Source: Acidobacteriota bacterium (GTDB lineage: Bacteria > Acidobacteriota > Terriglobia > UBA7540). From it: a DNA stretch of 16,079 nt. The notes under the pieces were generated by a model. The model did not search any database, was not told the DNA's origin, and saw only the letters and a list, made by a program, of their open reading frames with translations. The translations under genes and the position numbers were made by a program. This document shows positions 5,612 through 11,791 of the stretch, one piece after another; position 1 is the first letter of the stretch; each line of letters starts with the position of its first letter. The stretch is taken from positions 1 through 16,079 of the forward strand of contig JAKASH010000015.1 in the NCBI GenBank assembly GCA_021828225.1, in the 5' to 3' direction.

Positions 5612-6788
5612 GGTCTTGCGGCCGGCCGACACACGCTTGTTAGTGGGCTTGATGGCGGGGACGTCTCTCGACGGCGCGGATGCGGCCTTGGTCCGCTTGA
5701 CAGGCCCAGCCACAGGACCTCGCGTTCGGTTGCTCGGCTTCGCCTCTATACCCTACTCGTCCAGTGTTCGGCGGAGAATTCTTCGGGTTGCGACCGGCGA
5801 GCCGGTTCCGGCGGGAGAAATCAGCCAACTCAATTTCCTGCTGGGATCGCTCTTTGCAGATGCAGCGATTCAGGTTTGCCGAAAGGCCGGCATCGAGCCT
5901 CAGCGGCTTACGGGGATCGGTTCACACGGCCAGACCATCTTCCACCAGGGATTCGCGACCCGCGAGTCCGGTCGCAAAATCAGTTCCACCTTGCAGATTT
6001 CCGAGCCGACCGTGATTGCCGAGAGGACCGGGGCGCCGGTGGTCGCCAATTTTCGGACGGGCGACATGGCGGCGGGAGGCCAAGGAGCGCCACTGGTACC
6101 CCTGGTCGATTACCTGCTGCTTCGGGACAAGAGACAGGGCACAGTGGCTCTGAACATCGGCGGAATCGCCAACATCACGGTCATCCCCGCGGGGGCTTCT
6201 CCGGAGGACGTTTACGGCTTTGATACCGGACCGGGCAATATGATTATGGACGGCCTGGTGCGTGCTCTCACGCGGGGACGAAGCCATTATGATTCGGGAG
6301 GCCGGATGGCCGCGCGCGGCAAAGTTCTTGATGGCGTTCTGGCCCGGGTTCTTCGCTTCCCTTTTTTCCGAAAGGCGCCTCCGAAGAGCGCCGGCCGCGA
6401 ACAATTTGGAGAGGAATTCACCAGACGTTTTTTTCTAGGCAGGCGTCCCGGCGCTCGCGCGGAAGACCTGCTTCGGACGGCCAATGAGCTGACGGCCAGA
6501 ACCGTTGCCGACGCATTGCGGCGATTCGTTTATCCCCGCGCCAGCGTCCAGCGTCTGGTGGTTTCAGGCGGCGGCGCTCATAACCAGCTGCTGCTCAGCC
6601 GGATCGGGGAGCTGCTCCCTGAAATCAAGGTGATGTCCTCAGACGCATTCGGGCTTCCGGTGGACGCCAAGGAAGCAATTGCCTTCGCCATCCTCGCCGA
6701 TCGAACCTTGCAGTGCCTGAGCGGAAACCTGCCCACTGTGACCGGAGCACGCAGGGCAGTCGTTCTTGGAAGTATTTCCCGGCCGTGA
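5580..6788 (+). CDS. anmK: Anhydro-N-acetylmuramic acid kinase
   Basis: AnmK phosphorylates and opens 1,6-anhydro-MurNAc to MurNAc-6-phosphate during recycling of peptidoglycan. The 402-aa product shows the family motifs in order: LMAGTSLDGAD (24-34, ATP phosphate loop), GSHGQT (114-119), EPTVIAERTG, FRTGDMAAGGQGAPLVP, NIGGIAN, and GFDTGPGN with D215 in the motif that holds the family's catalytic Asp. SGGGAHN and the C-terminal EAIAFAILA also fit. The start is uncertain: TTG 5580 overlaps mutS by 32 nt and lacks a ribosome site; TTG 5616, just after the mutS stop with AAGG nearby, is an alternative; ATG 5652 would cut into the first strand. The overlap suggests co-transcription with mutS. It ends 13 nt from the converging DUF218 gene. 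Confidence 0.93.
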   Translation: MPNSKSKSNRKVLRPADTRLLVGLMAGTSLDGADAALVRLTGPATGPRVRLLGFASIPYSSSVRRRILRVATGEPVPAGEISQLNFLLGSLFADAAIQVCRKAGIEPQRLTGIGSHGQTIFHQGFATRESGRKISSTLQISEPTVIAERTGAPVVANFRTGDMAAGGQGAPLVPLVDYLLLRDKRQGTVALNIGGIANITVIPAGASPEDVYGFDTGPGNMIMDGLVRALTRGRSHYDSGGRMAARGKVLDGVLARVLRFPFFRKAPPKSAGREQFGEEFTRRFFLGRRPGARAEDLLRTANELTARTVADALRRFVYPRASVQRLVVSGGGAHNQLLLSRIGELLPEIKVMSSDAFGLPVDAKEAIAFAILADRTLQCLSGNLPTVTGARRAVVLGSISRP

Positions 6789-6801
6789 AATCTTGCCTGC
6801 C

Positions 6802-7401
6802 TCAAACGTGTAAGCCCAAATGGTACAAGTTGATGATCAGCAGTTCCCTCAGAGAGTAGAGGGCGCGGGCAAAGGGTTCAGCTTCAATAGGGCTTGCGGG
6901 TGCCGGGGAAGGGTAGGCGGTGATCCCGAATGAAGAAAAGAGCAATTTGATCCGGTAGAGGTGAAAGCCGTCGCTGACGGCCACACAGGTAGATTTTCCC
7001 CGTGCTTTCAGCATCCGGGTTACGGCCTTGACCGACTGGAAAGTTGTGTCGCTTCGGGTCTCAGCCAGGATCCTGCGGGCGGCAACTCCCTGCTGAATCA
7101 GGTAATCGCGCCCTACGCCACCTTCAGTGAAGTGTGGGTCTCCGCCGCTTCCACCCGTCGTAATGACCAGAGGAGCAAAGCCCCGCTCTTCCAGGTCGAA
7201 AGTATGATCCAGACGAGCTTTATAAACAGGTGAAGGGTGGCCGTCATATTCGGCGGCTCCAAAGACAACAATGGCGCCAGCCTGTCGGGCTTCGTCCTGC
7301 CCGGCCTGACGTCGAATGGCCTTATAGAGGGACACCTCCCACAAGACAAGGCAGGAAAGGCAAGCAAGCAGGATGAGGAGTATCCAATGGCGCAGACGCA
7401 C
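6802..7401 (-). CDS. YdcF/ElyC/SanA-like DUF218 protein, membrane-anchored
   Basis: The 199-aa product begins with a hydrophobic segment (about residues 6-22, HWILLILLACLSCLVLW) that should act as a single membrane anchor or signal. The DUF218 domain follows: AIVVFGAAEYDGHPSPVYKARLDH, TTGGSGGD (81-88), a YLIQQGV helix, and ETRSDTTFQSV. In this family such residues line a nucleotide-like pocket; ElyC and SanA relatives affect envelope integrity, but biochemical activity is largely unknown. The GTG start lies six nt after the tsaC stop with no clear Shine-Dalgarno, so translational coupling with tsaC and a shared transcript are likely. It converges on anmK. The family assignment is good; a specific function is not. 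Confidence 0.8.
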   Translation of the reverse strand: MRLRHWILLILLACLSCLVLWEVSLYKAIRRQAGQDEARQAGAIVVFGAAEYDGHPSPVYKARLDHTFDLEERGFAPLVITTGGSGGDPHFTEGGVGRDYLIQQGVAARRILAETRSDTTFQSVKAVTRMLKARGKSTCVAVSDGFHLYRIKLLFSSFGITAYPSPAPASPIEAEPFARALYSLRELLIINLYHLGLHV

Positions 7402-7407
7402 GGGGGT

Positions 7408-8037
7408 TCAGGAAAGAAATTCTTTCAGTTCAGATTCAGTGATGCTGCCGAAACGCAAAATGCGGGCCCGATCCCCCTGGAGCTGAACAACCGTCGAGGG
7501 GTTCCCGCCCGCTGTACTGCCGCCGTCCAGAATGAGTGGCAGCGAGTCGCCGATTTGCTCCTCAACCTGAGCGGCTGTAGAGCATGCTGGATGTTCGGAT
7601 AGGTTAGCGCTGGTTCCGGTGAGGGGCCGGCCTACTGCCGTAATCAAAGCCTCCGCCAACGGAGAGCGTGGCCAGCGCACTCCTACGCGGCCTGTGTTCG
7701 CCGTCACTTTCAAAGGGATTTGGCGCGAAGCAGGAGCTACTATCGTTAGAGGACCTGGCCAGAACTTCTTTGCCAAGGTGAAAAAGAGCTGCGGCGGATT
7801 GGCGACTAGGTCGGCAGCCTGGTCCAGCGACGCAACAAGCAGGGGAATGGGCCTGTCTGCAGACCTCCGCTTAACGCGAAATAACTCGGTGATTGCAGCC
7901 AGATTAAAGGGGTCCGTACCCAGGCCGTAAAATGTATCCGTCGGGAAGGCGATAACCTTGCCGGACAGAATCAGCCTGGCCGAGTATTCCAACGCGTATT
8001 CGAGATTTGGTTTGTCAACCTTCAGTATCTCTGCCAT
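7408..8037 (-). CDS. tsaC: L-threonylcarbamoyladenylate synthase (TsaC/Sua5/YrdC family)
   Basis: The enzyme makes threonylcarbamoyl-AMP from threonine, bicarbonate and ATP, the first step of t6A formation at position 37 of ANN-decoding tRNAs. The 209-aa product has the YrdC core: GKVIAFPTDTFYGLG (26-40), VKRRSADRPIPLLV with the basic K56-R57-R58 cluster, KFWPGPLTIV, GRVGVRWP, and the PLTGTSANLS signature, ending in ILRFGSITESEL. It is the short TsaC form with little or no Sua5 C-terminal domain. I place the start at ATG 8037 (MAEILKVDK). The frame stays open to 8187, but the extra 50 residues are Arg-rich, unlike the family, and would lie over the promoter at 8075-8103. The downstream DUF218 gene is six nt away. 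MtaB, which modifies the product t6A, is encoded about 1.1 kb away on the other strand. Confidence 0.92.
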   Translation of the reverse strand: MAEILKVDKPNLEYALEYSARLILSGKVIAFPTDTFYGLGTDPFNLAAITELFRVKRRSADRPIPLLVASLDQAADLVANPPQLFFTLAKKFWPGPLTIVAPASRQIPLKVTANTGRVGVRWPRSPLAEALITAVGRPLTGTSANLSEHPACSTAAQVEEQIGDSLPLILDGGSTAGGNPSTVVQLQGDRARILRFGSITESELKEFLS

Positions 8038-8074
8038 TGAGCATTGCCTGAAACTGCGTCCTGGGACGAATCTG

Positions 8075-8103
8075 ACCCTAACATATGGTGCTGGGCGGGT
8101 CAA
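8075..8103 (-). promoter_or_regulatory. Sigma-70 promoter of tsaC
   Basis: On the minus strand TTGACC (8103-8098) and TAGGGT (8080-8075) are 17 bp apart. Transcription would begin near 8068, about 30 nt before ATG 8037. This supports the shorter TsaC start. Confidence 0.52.
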
Positions 8104-8174
8104 GACAGCCCGATGCAATCGTTTCCGACATCGGCCCCGAAGGTCCGCGGTGGACATTGTTGTCAAAAATACTC

Positions 8175-8204
8175 TTGACTTCGCCAAAGCACATGAGTGA
8201 GAAT
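8175..8204 (+). promoter_or_regulatory. Candidate promoter of rpsU
   Basis: TTGACT (8175-8180) is a good -35 box; GAGAAT (8199-8204) at 18 bp is a moderate -10. The start of transcription would fall at about 8211, inside the 14-bp palindrome 8204-8217. It is back to back with the tsaC promoter, about 75 bp away. Confidence 0.45.
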
Positions 8205-8217
8205 CTGATTAATCAGA
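8204..8217. promoter_or_regulatory. 14-bp perfect palindrome at the rpsU transcription start
   Basis: TCTGATTAATCAGA is a perfect self-complementary 14-mer that begins at the last base of the predicted -10 box and covers the predicted start site. A dimeric repressor bound there would block the rpsU promoter. No regulator is identifiable. Confidence 0.45.
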
Positions 8218-8266
8218 GGAAAAGTGTACTTCCTTAATTTCTCTAGGAAATGGGGGTGTTGATCGT

Positions 8267-8464
8267 TTGGCCGAGATTCGACTACAGGAGGGAGAGTCTT
8301 TAGAAAGCGCCCTCCGCCGCTTTAAGCGCAAGGTCCAGCAAGAGGACATCATAAAAGAAATCAAAAAACATTCCTTTTATCTCAAACCAGGAGAGAGAAA
8401 GCGAGTCAAAGCGGCCTTGGCGCGGAAACGAGCCCGCAAAAAGGCCAGGCACGACCAGGACTAA
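8267..8464 (+). CDS. rpsU: 30S ribosomal protein S21
   Basis: The 65-aa product reads MAEIRLQEGESLESALRRFK, then KVQQEDIIKEIKKHSFYLKP and a strongly basic C-terminus (KRVKAALARKRARKKARHDQD). This matches S21: the ESLESALRRFKRKV core, the ER/HS-x-Y helix turn and the Arg/Lys tail. S21 sits by the anti-Shine-Dalgarno end of 16S rRNA and aids initiation. The start is TTG at 8267, upstream of which lies only a G-rich run rather than a clean Shine-Dalgarno. A weak start fits the known pattern of S21 being limiting and regulated in other bacteria, though that is inference here. A zinc-ribbon gene follows 63 bp downstream, separated by a 9-bp hairpin. Confidence 0.93.
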   Translation: MAEIRLQEGESLESALRRFKRKVQQEDIIKEIKKHSFYLKPGERKRVKAALARKRARKKARHDQD

Positions 8465-8465
8465 C

Positions 8466-8498
8466 CCTGACGGCACATGAGGGGCATTCGCTGTCAGG
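8466..8498 (+). other. 9-bp hairpin between rpsU and the zinc-ribbon gene
   Basis: CCTGACGGC (8466-8474) pairs with GCTGTCAGG (8490-8498), nine continuous pairs with one G-T, around a 15-nt loop. It starts two nt after the rpsU stop. No T-run follows, so it is more likely a processing, stability or attenuation element than a full terminator. Confidence 0.5.
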
Positions 8499-8527
8499 TA
8501 AGGGATTGGTCAGGCAGGGGGCTAATC

Positions 8528-8827
8528 ATGGAATACCGGGATCGGGTCCTCAAGTGCGTCGACTGCGGAGCGGAATTCGTTTTTACGGCAGGCGAACAAC
8601 TCTTCTTCGCAGACAAGGGGTTCAAGAACGAACCGAAGCGCTGTAAACCTTGCAAGTCCAAGAGAACGCAGTTACTCAATGGGCAGGGTCATCGGCGTGT
8701 GGAAACCAGCACGGTCTGCTCACAATGTGGGAAAGAGACCACTGTACCCTTCAAGCCGACTCAGGGGCGTCCTGTCTATTGCAGGGAGTGCTTCGAGCAA
8801 CGGCGAGCCGCGGGTTCTCCGGCTTGA
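8528..8827 (+). CDS. Double zinc-ribbon protein (CxxC-x17-CxxC type)
   Basis: The 99-aa product begins MEYRDRVLKCVDCGAEFVFT. It contains two four-Cys sites: C10/C13 with C39/C42, and C64/C67 with C85/C88. The second has exactly 17 residues between its CxxC pairs, the pattern of the CxxC-x17-CxxC domain family; the first resembles the zinc-ribbon domain often fused to it (FFADKGFKNEPKRC). These proteins are of unknown function; zinc binding and possible RNA or DNA contact are inferred from the fold and the basic spacer KSKRTQ. ATG 8528 was preferred over ATG 8477 because it has GGCAGGGGG just upstream and because 8477 lies inside the preceding hairpin. Likely co-transcribed with rpsU. Confidence 0.8.
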   Translation: MEYRDRVLKCVDCGAEFVFTAGEQLFFADKGFKNEPKRCKPCKSKRTQLLNGQGHRRVETSTVCSQCGKETTVPFKPTQGRPVYCRECFEQRRAAGSPA

Positions 8828-9100
8828 TCTGACGGCAGCGTTCCATCCTTTTTCTTCCCTGAGAAGGGATTGGGTTCCGGTGTTTGGAGCCGCGGGGCAG
8901 CCGCTGAATGCATGTCCGTTTTGTGTCCCCTCAGCCGAACGGACAACGTTTGTCTCCTTGCAGCTCTGAGTTGTGCATGTTCTTGCCTCAAAGGTCATGA
9001 ATAGAGGGACTGCGATCCGTCCTGCGGCAGCCCCTCTTTCACCACATCCTTGAAGAACCCCCTCTGGCGCAACGGGCTCCAGTTCTCATAACATGGAACA
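8828..9100. other. Structured non-coding gap before mtaB
   Basis: No gene is visible. Several hairpins follow each other: TCCCT-GAGA-AGGGA (8856-8869, a GNRA-type tetraloop); GGTTCC with GGAGCC (8873-8891); GCGG with CCGC (8892-8904); and a perfect 8-bp stem TGTCCGTT (8913-8920) with AACGGACA (8938-8945). A larger stem at 9003-9037 closes the series. The density suggests a structured 3' UTR or a small RNA, but nothing matches an RNA family I know. No clear promoter for mtaB was found; a TTGAAG box at 9050 has no convincing partner. Confidence 0.45.
9003..9039 (+). terminator. Stem-loop ahead of mtaB, possible terminator
   Basis: AGAGGG (9003-9008) pairs with CCCTCT (9032-9037), and inside it CTGC (9010-9013) pairs with GCAG (9027-9030), one mismatch between the two blocks. 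Only TT follows the stem, so it would be a weak terminator of the rpsU/zinc-ribbon transcript. Confidence 0.33.
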
Positions 9101-10474
9101 ATGATGACCACGTTCCACCTTATCAATTTCGGGTGCAGGGCGAGCCATGCGGACGGAGCCGCAATCAAAAAGCAGTTGGTCGTGAGGGGATTCAGGGAAG
9201 CGAACGCGGATGAAAGTGAGGTCGCCGTACTCAACACCTGCACTGTCACAGCCGCTGCTGACGCTGAAGTGCGTCAGGTTATTCGCCGTATCCATCGGTC
9301 CAACCCCCGCTGTAAGATTCTGGTGACCGGTTGCTACGCCCAGCGTGCTTCCGACGAAATTGCAAAGCTGCCGGGTGTGACTTGGGTGATTGGAAACTCC
9401 CACAAACACGCGCTGGCGGAAATCTTGTCTGGCGATACCTCGAGTGGGGCCCCGGCGGGAGATCTGCCTTCAGCGGAAAAGCCGAGCGACATCTACGGAA
9501 CGACCTTTCCTGTTTTTAAAGCTCAAACAACGGAGCCTCAGGTTTTGGTGGGTGAGATCGGGGACGTTTTCCACTTTGCTCCGGTCTTCGCCGACGATCG
9601 CACGCGGCCGACGGTGAAAATTCAGGATGGCTGCAACGCGCGCTGCTCGTTCTGCGTGATTCCGCACGTCCGTGGCAAAAGCCGCAGCATGGAACCGGAA
9701 AGAGTCATCGGGCAGATCCGCGAGTTGGAACAGAACGGTTATCAGGAAGTTGTCCTGTCAGGCATCAATCTGGGCAGTTACGGCCGCGATCTGGATCGAC
9801 GTTACAACTTCCTGGGTCTTATCAAACAGATTCTGTCGCAGACCCGGATCCCGCGGTTGCGGATCAGCTCGATTGAGCCGATGGACGTCAGCCATGAACT
9901 GATCACGCTGGTGGCGACTGAGCCACGTATGGCACAACACTTCCATGTGCCACTGCAAAGCGGCAGCGACAGAATCTTGCGGCTTATGAATCGGCGTTAC
10001 TGGACCGCGCAATACGCTGAGCGAATCATGTCGGTCCGCGAGCGGATTCCCGCTTGCGGCATTGGAGCAGACGTCATGGTAGGGTTTCCCGGAGAGACCG
10101 AATCGGACCATGCCGAAAGCCTCCGATTCATCAACTCCCTGCCTTTTACCTATCTCCACATTTTCCCGTACTCGGCCCGGCCGGGAACACCCGCGGCGGG
10201 GCGCCCTGAGCAGTTGGACGGAAGGCGCATCCACGAGCGTGTGCGCGAAATGAAGTCGCTGATTGCAGCCAAGCGCGGCCAATTTCTGCACGCGCAGATC
10301 GGGCAAAAGCTGAACGCTGTGGTGCTGCACAAATCCCAGGATGAAGTCCCCTCGGCCATTTCCAGCAATTACCTGCAAATCTCTCTTCCCGGGGCAGCCG
10401 TGTTCCCGAACACGCTGGTTGATGTTGAAATAGGGCGGGTTCACGAAGGTGGACTGGTCGGACGTGCAGCCTGA
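9101..10474 (+). CDS. mtaB: tRNA (N6-threonylcarbamoyladenosine(37)-C2)-methylthiotransferase MtaB
   Basis: This radical-SAM enzyme adds a methylthio group to t6A37, giving ms2t6A. The 457-aa product has the three-part methylthiotransferase plan: an N-terminal UPF0004 domain whose three cluster ligands should be C12 (NFGCRAS), C47 (LNTCTVT) and C78 (VTGCYAQ); a radical-SAM core with C178, C182 and C185 in CNARCSFCVIPHVRG, followed by GINLGSYG, EPMD, HVPLQSGSD and GADVMVGFPGET; and a C-terminal TRAM RNA-binding domain (from about 385). A roughly 50-residue stretch between the first two domains (about 100-155) is longer and less conserved than usual. The first-Cys motif NFGCRASHADG departs from the usual GCKVNQYE form. 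HVPLQSGSDRIL and the MtaB-like C-terminus favour MtaB over MiaB or RimO. ATG 9101 is followed by a second ATG at 9104. Confidence 0.92.
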   Translation: MMTTFHLINFGCRASHADGAAIKKQLVVRGFREANADESEVAVLNTCTVTAAADAEVRQVIRRIHRSNPRCKILVTGCYAQRASDEIAKLPGVTWVIGNSHKHALAEILSGDTSSGAPAGDLPSAEKPSDIYGTTFPVFKAQTTEPQVLVGEIGDVFHFAPVFADDRTRPTVKIQDGCNARCSFCVIPHVRGKSRSMEPERVIGQIRELEQNGYQEVVLSGINLGSYGRDLDRRYNFLGLIKQILSQTRIPRLRISSIEPMDVSHELITLVATEPRMAQHFHVPLQSGSDRILRLMNRRYWTAQYAERIMSVRERIPACGIGADVMVGFPGETESDHAESLRFINSLPFTYLHIFPYSARPGTPAAGRPEQLDGRRIHERVREMKSLIAAKRGQFLHAQIGQKLNAVVLHKSQDEVPSAISSNYLQISLPGAAVFPNTLVDVEIGRVHEGGLVGRAA

Positions 10475-10578
10475 TCACAATTCTCTTTCATCAATATTCA
10501 CGAGCCGCCTGAACCGTGTCGCATATTTCGTCGTTACAGACCATCCTCAATCTTTGTTTTTTGTGGCATACTGTATAA

Positions 10579-10824
10579 ATGGCAAGAGGTTGGGAAAGCA
10601 AGGCAGTAGAAGAACAGATGGAAATTACGGAATCAAAAGAAACAGAATCAGACCTTCCTCAGATAACCCCGGAACAGCAGCAGCGGCAACGCGAGCGAGA
10701 AAGCCTTGAGCTTTCCCGTTCCCGCGTCGAACAGGAGCTTACAGCGGCAACGCACCCGCGTTACCGGAGTTCGCTTGAAGCTGCTCTCAGGTATCTTGAG
10801 GAAAAGATGGCTGCCCTGGACTAA
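10579..10824 (+). CDS. Small conserved protein of unknown function (MARGWESK family)
   Basis: The 81-aa product begins MARGWESKAVEEQMEITESK, has a Gln/Arg/Glu-rich middle (TPEQQQRQRERESLELSRSR) and ends in helix-forming sequence (YRSSLEAALRYLEEKMAALD). It is highly charged and probably one long coiled-coil-like helix pair, with no membrane segment and no Cys. From memory, similar small proteins starting MARGWESKSVE are common in Acidobacteriota; no function is known to me. ATG 10579 is chosen because it keeps this N-terminus, but it has no Shine-Dalgarno and TATAAA overlaps it; ATG 10618 is an alternative. mtaB ends 104 bp upstream on the same strand. Confidence 0.68.
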   Translation: MARGWESKAVEEQMEITESKETESDLPQITPEQQQRQRERESLELSRSRVEQELTAATHPRYRSSLEAALRYLEEKMAALD

Positions 10825-10952
10825 GGTCCTGGCTGTCATTAGACTGTCCGATTCTCTTATGAGCACGCCACGCCCCCATGTTGAGCATGGGTATTGCGAC
10901 GCATGCGGTGTAGAGTAAGCTGTGCTCTTAACCGTCTCTGAGGAAACTTTTG

Positions 10953-10991
10953 CCCCTTGCTCCGCGGTCCTCTTTGTCACGGTGCAAGGGG
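10953..10991. repeat. Perfect 8-bp inverted repeat upstream of repeat copy 2
   Basis: CCCCTTGC (10953-10960) and GCAAGGGG (10984-10991) are exactly complementary with a 23-nt loop. The left arm's CCTTGC can instead pair with GCAAGG at 11017-11022 inside the repeat, in the position where copy 1 has its 9-bp outer stem arm. This may be a degenerate version of the copy-1 cloverleaf. Confidence 0.5.
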
Positions 10992-11011
10992 ACAGGATGA
11001 AGTGCATTCTG

Positions 11012-11111
11012 CATTGCAAGGTCGTAAATTCTTGATTTCCTGGCAGGAATTCTTCTCTGTGTGCTCAGTGCCTGAAAAGATCCAACACGGAGGGCGCTGA
11101 GACGCTCCGTG
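11012..11111 (+). repeat. Dispersed intergenic repeat, copy 2 (plus orientation)
   Basis: This plus-strand segment aligns with the minus strand of 466-364 over about 100 bases with one small gap. The best blocks are at its ends: GGTCGTAAAT and TTTCCTGGCA on the left, CACGGAGGGC and GCTCCG on the right. The right end forms its own hairpin, CACGGAG (11086-11092) with CTCCGTG (11105-11111), matching the corresponding stem of copy 1. It lies about 250 bp upstream of a broken YecA-like gene. Confidence 0.72.
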
Positions 11112-11364
11112 GCTCTGCCGCACTGCGCCTTCAGCCACCGCCCTGCCTGTTCCGGAACTGCCATACGTTCACGCCGGGCATTTCTTGTACGGCTCACCAC
11201 CACCTGAATCTATCAAGAATAGTTACCGTAATCTGAAGTGATTTTATCTGAGTCGACATGGCAACCGATGAAGGAGCCTCGAAAGGCCCGCCCCATTCAC
11301 GAGGTCAAAAACACCAAGCAATTCTCTGTCCGCGTCCGCCGTTTTTCATGTATGCTGAGATTCC

Positions 11365-11683
<319 letters not shown>

Positions 11684-11791
11684 CCGGCATACCGCCCAAT
11701 AAGATTGGACGCACCGGCGCGATTCCACTGAGGAAGGCGCCCTATTCGGAGCGTCGGCGACCTCGGACGACCAAGACCACAGGGGGTAGTA

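Larger units (their letters stand above)
10825..11364. other. Gene-free region with hairpins and the second dispersed repeat
   Basis: About 540 bases without a convincing gene. It contains a hairpin CCCATG/CATGGG (10875-10880 with 10886-10891), a perfect 8-bp inverted repeat (10953-10991), and repeat copy 2 (11012-11111). From about 11130 to 11364 I see nothing recognisable except a weak TATGCT just before the broken YecA-like gene. Confidence 0.55.

Noticed and set aside
4520..5713. 397-codon minus-strand frame opposite mutS
   Set aside because: Lies exactly antisense to conserved MutS ATPase sequence; long antisense frames are expected from the codon use.
8038..8187. 50-residue N-terminal extension of TsaC
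   Set aside because: Arg-rich, unlike the family, and it overlaps a good promoter (8075-8103); ATG 8037 fits the family.
9093..9104. Three-codon upstream frame (ATG GAA CAA TGA) overlapping the mtaB start
   Set aside because: Such tiny frames are frequent by chance and there is no ribosome site for it.
10859..10918. 19-codon mini-frame ending HGYCDACGVE with a CxxC
   Set aside because: Too short, no ribosome site, and it overlaps a hairpin (10875-10891). It resembles a zinc-ribbon scrap, but chance cannot be excluded.
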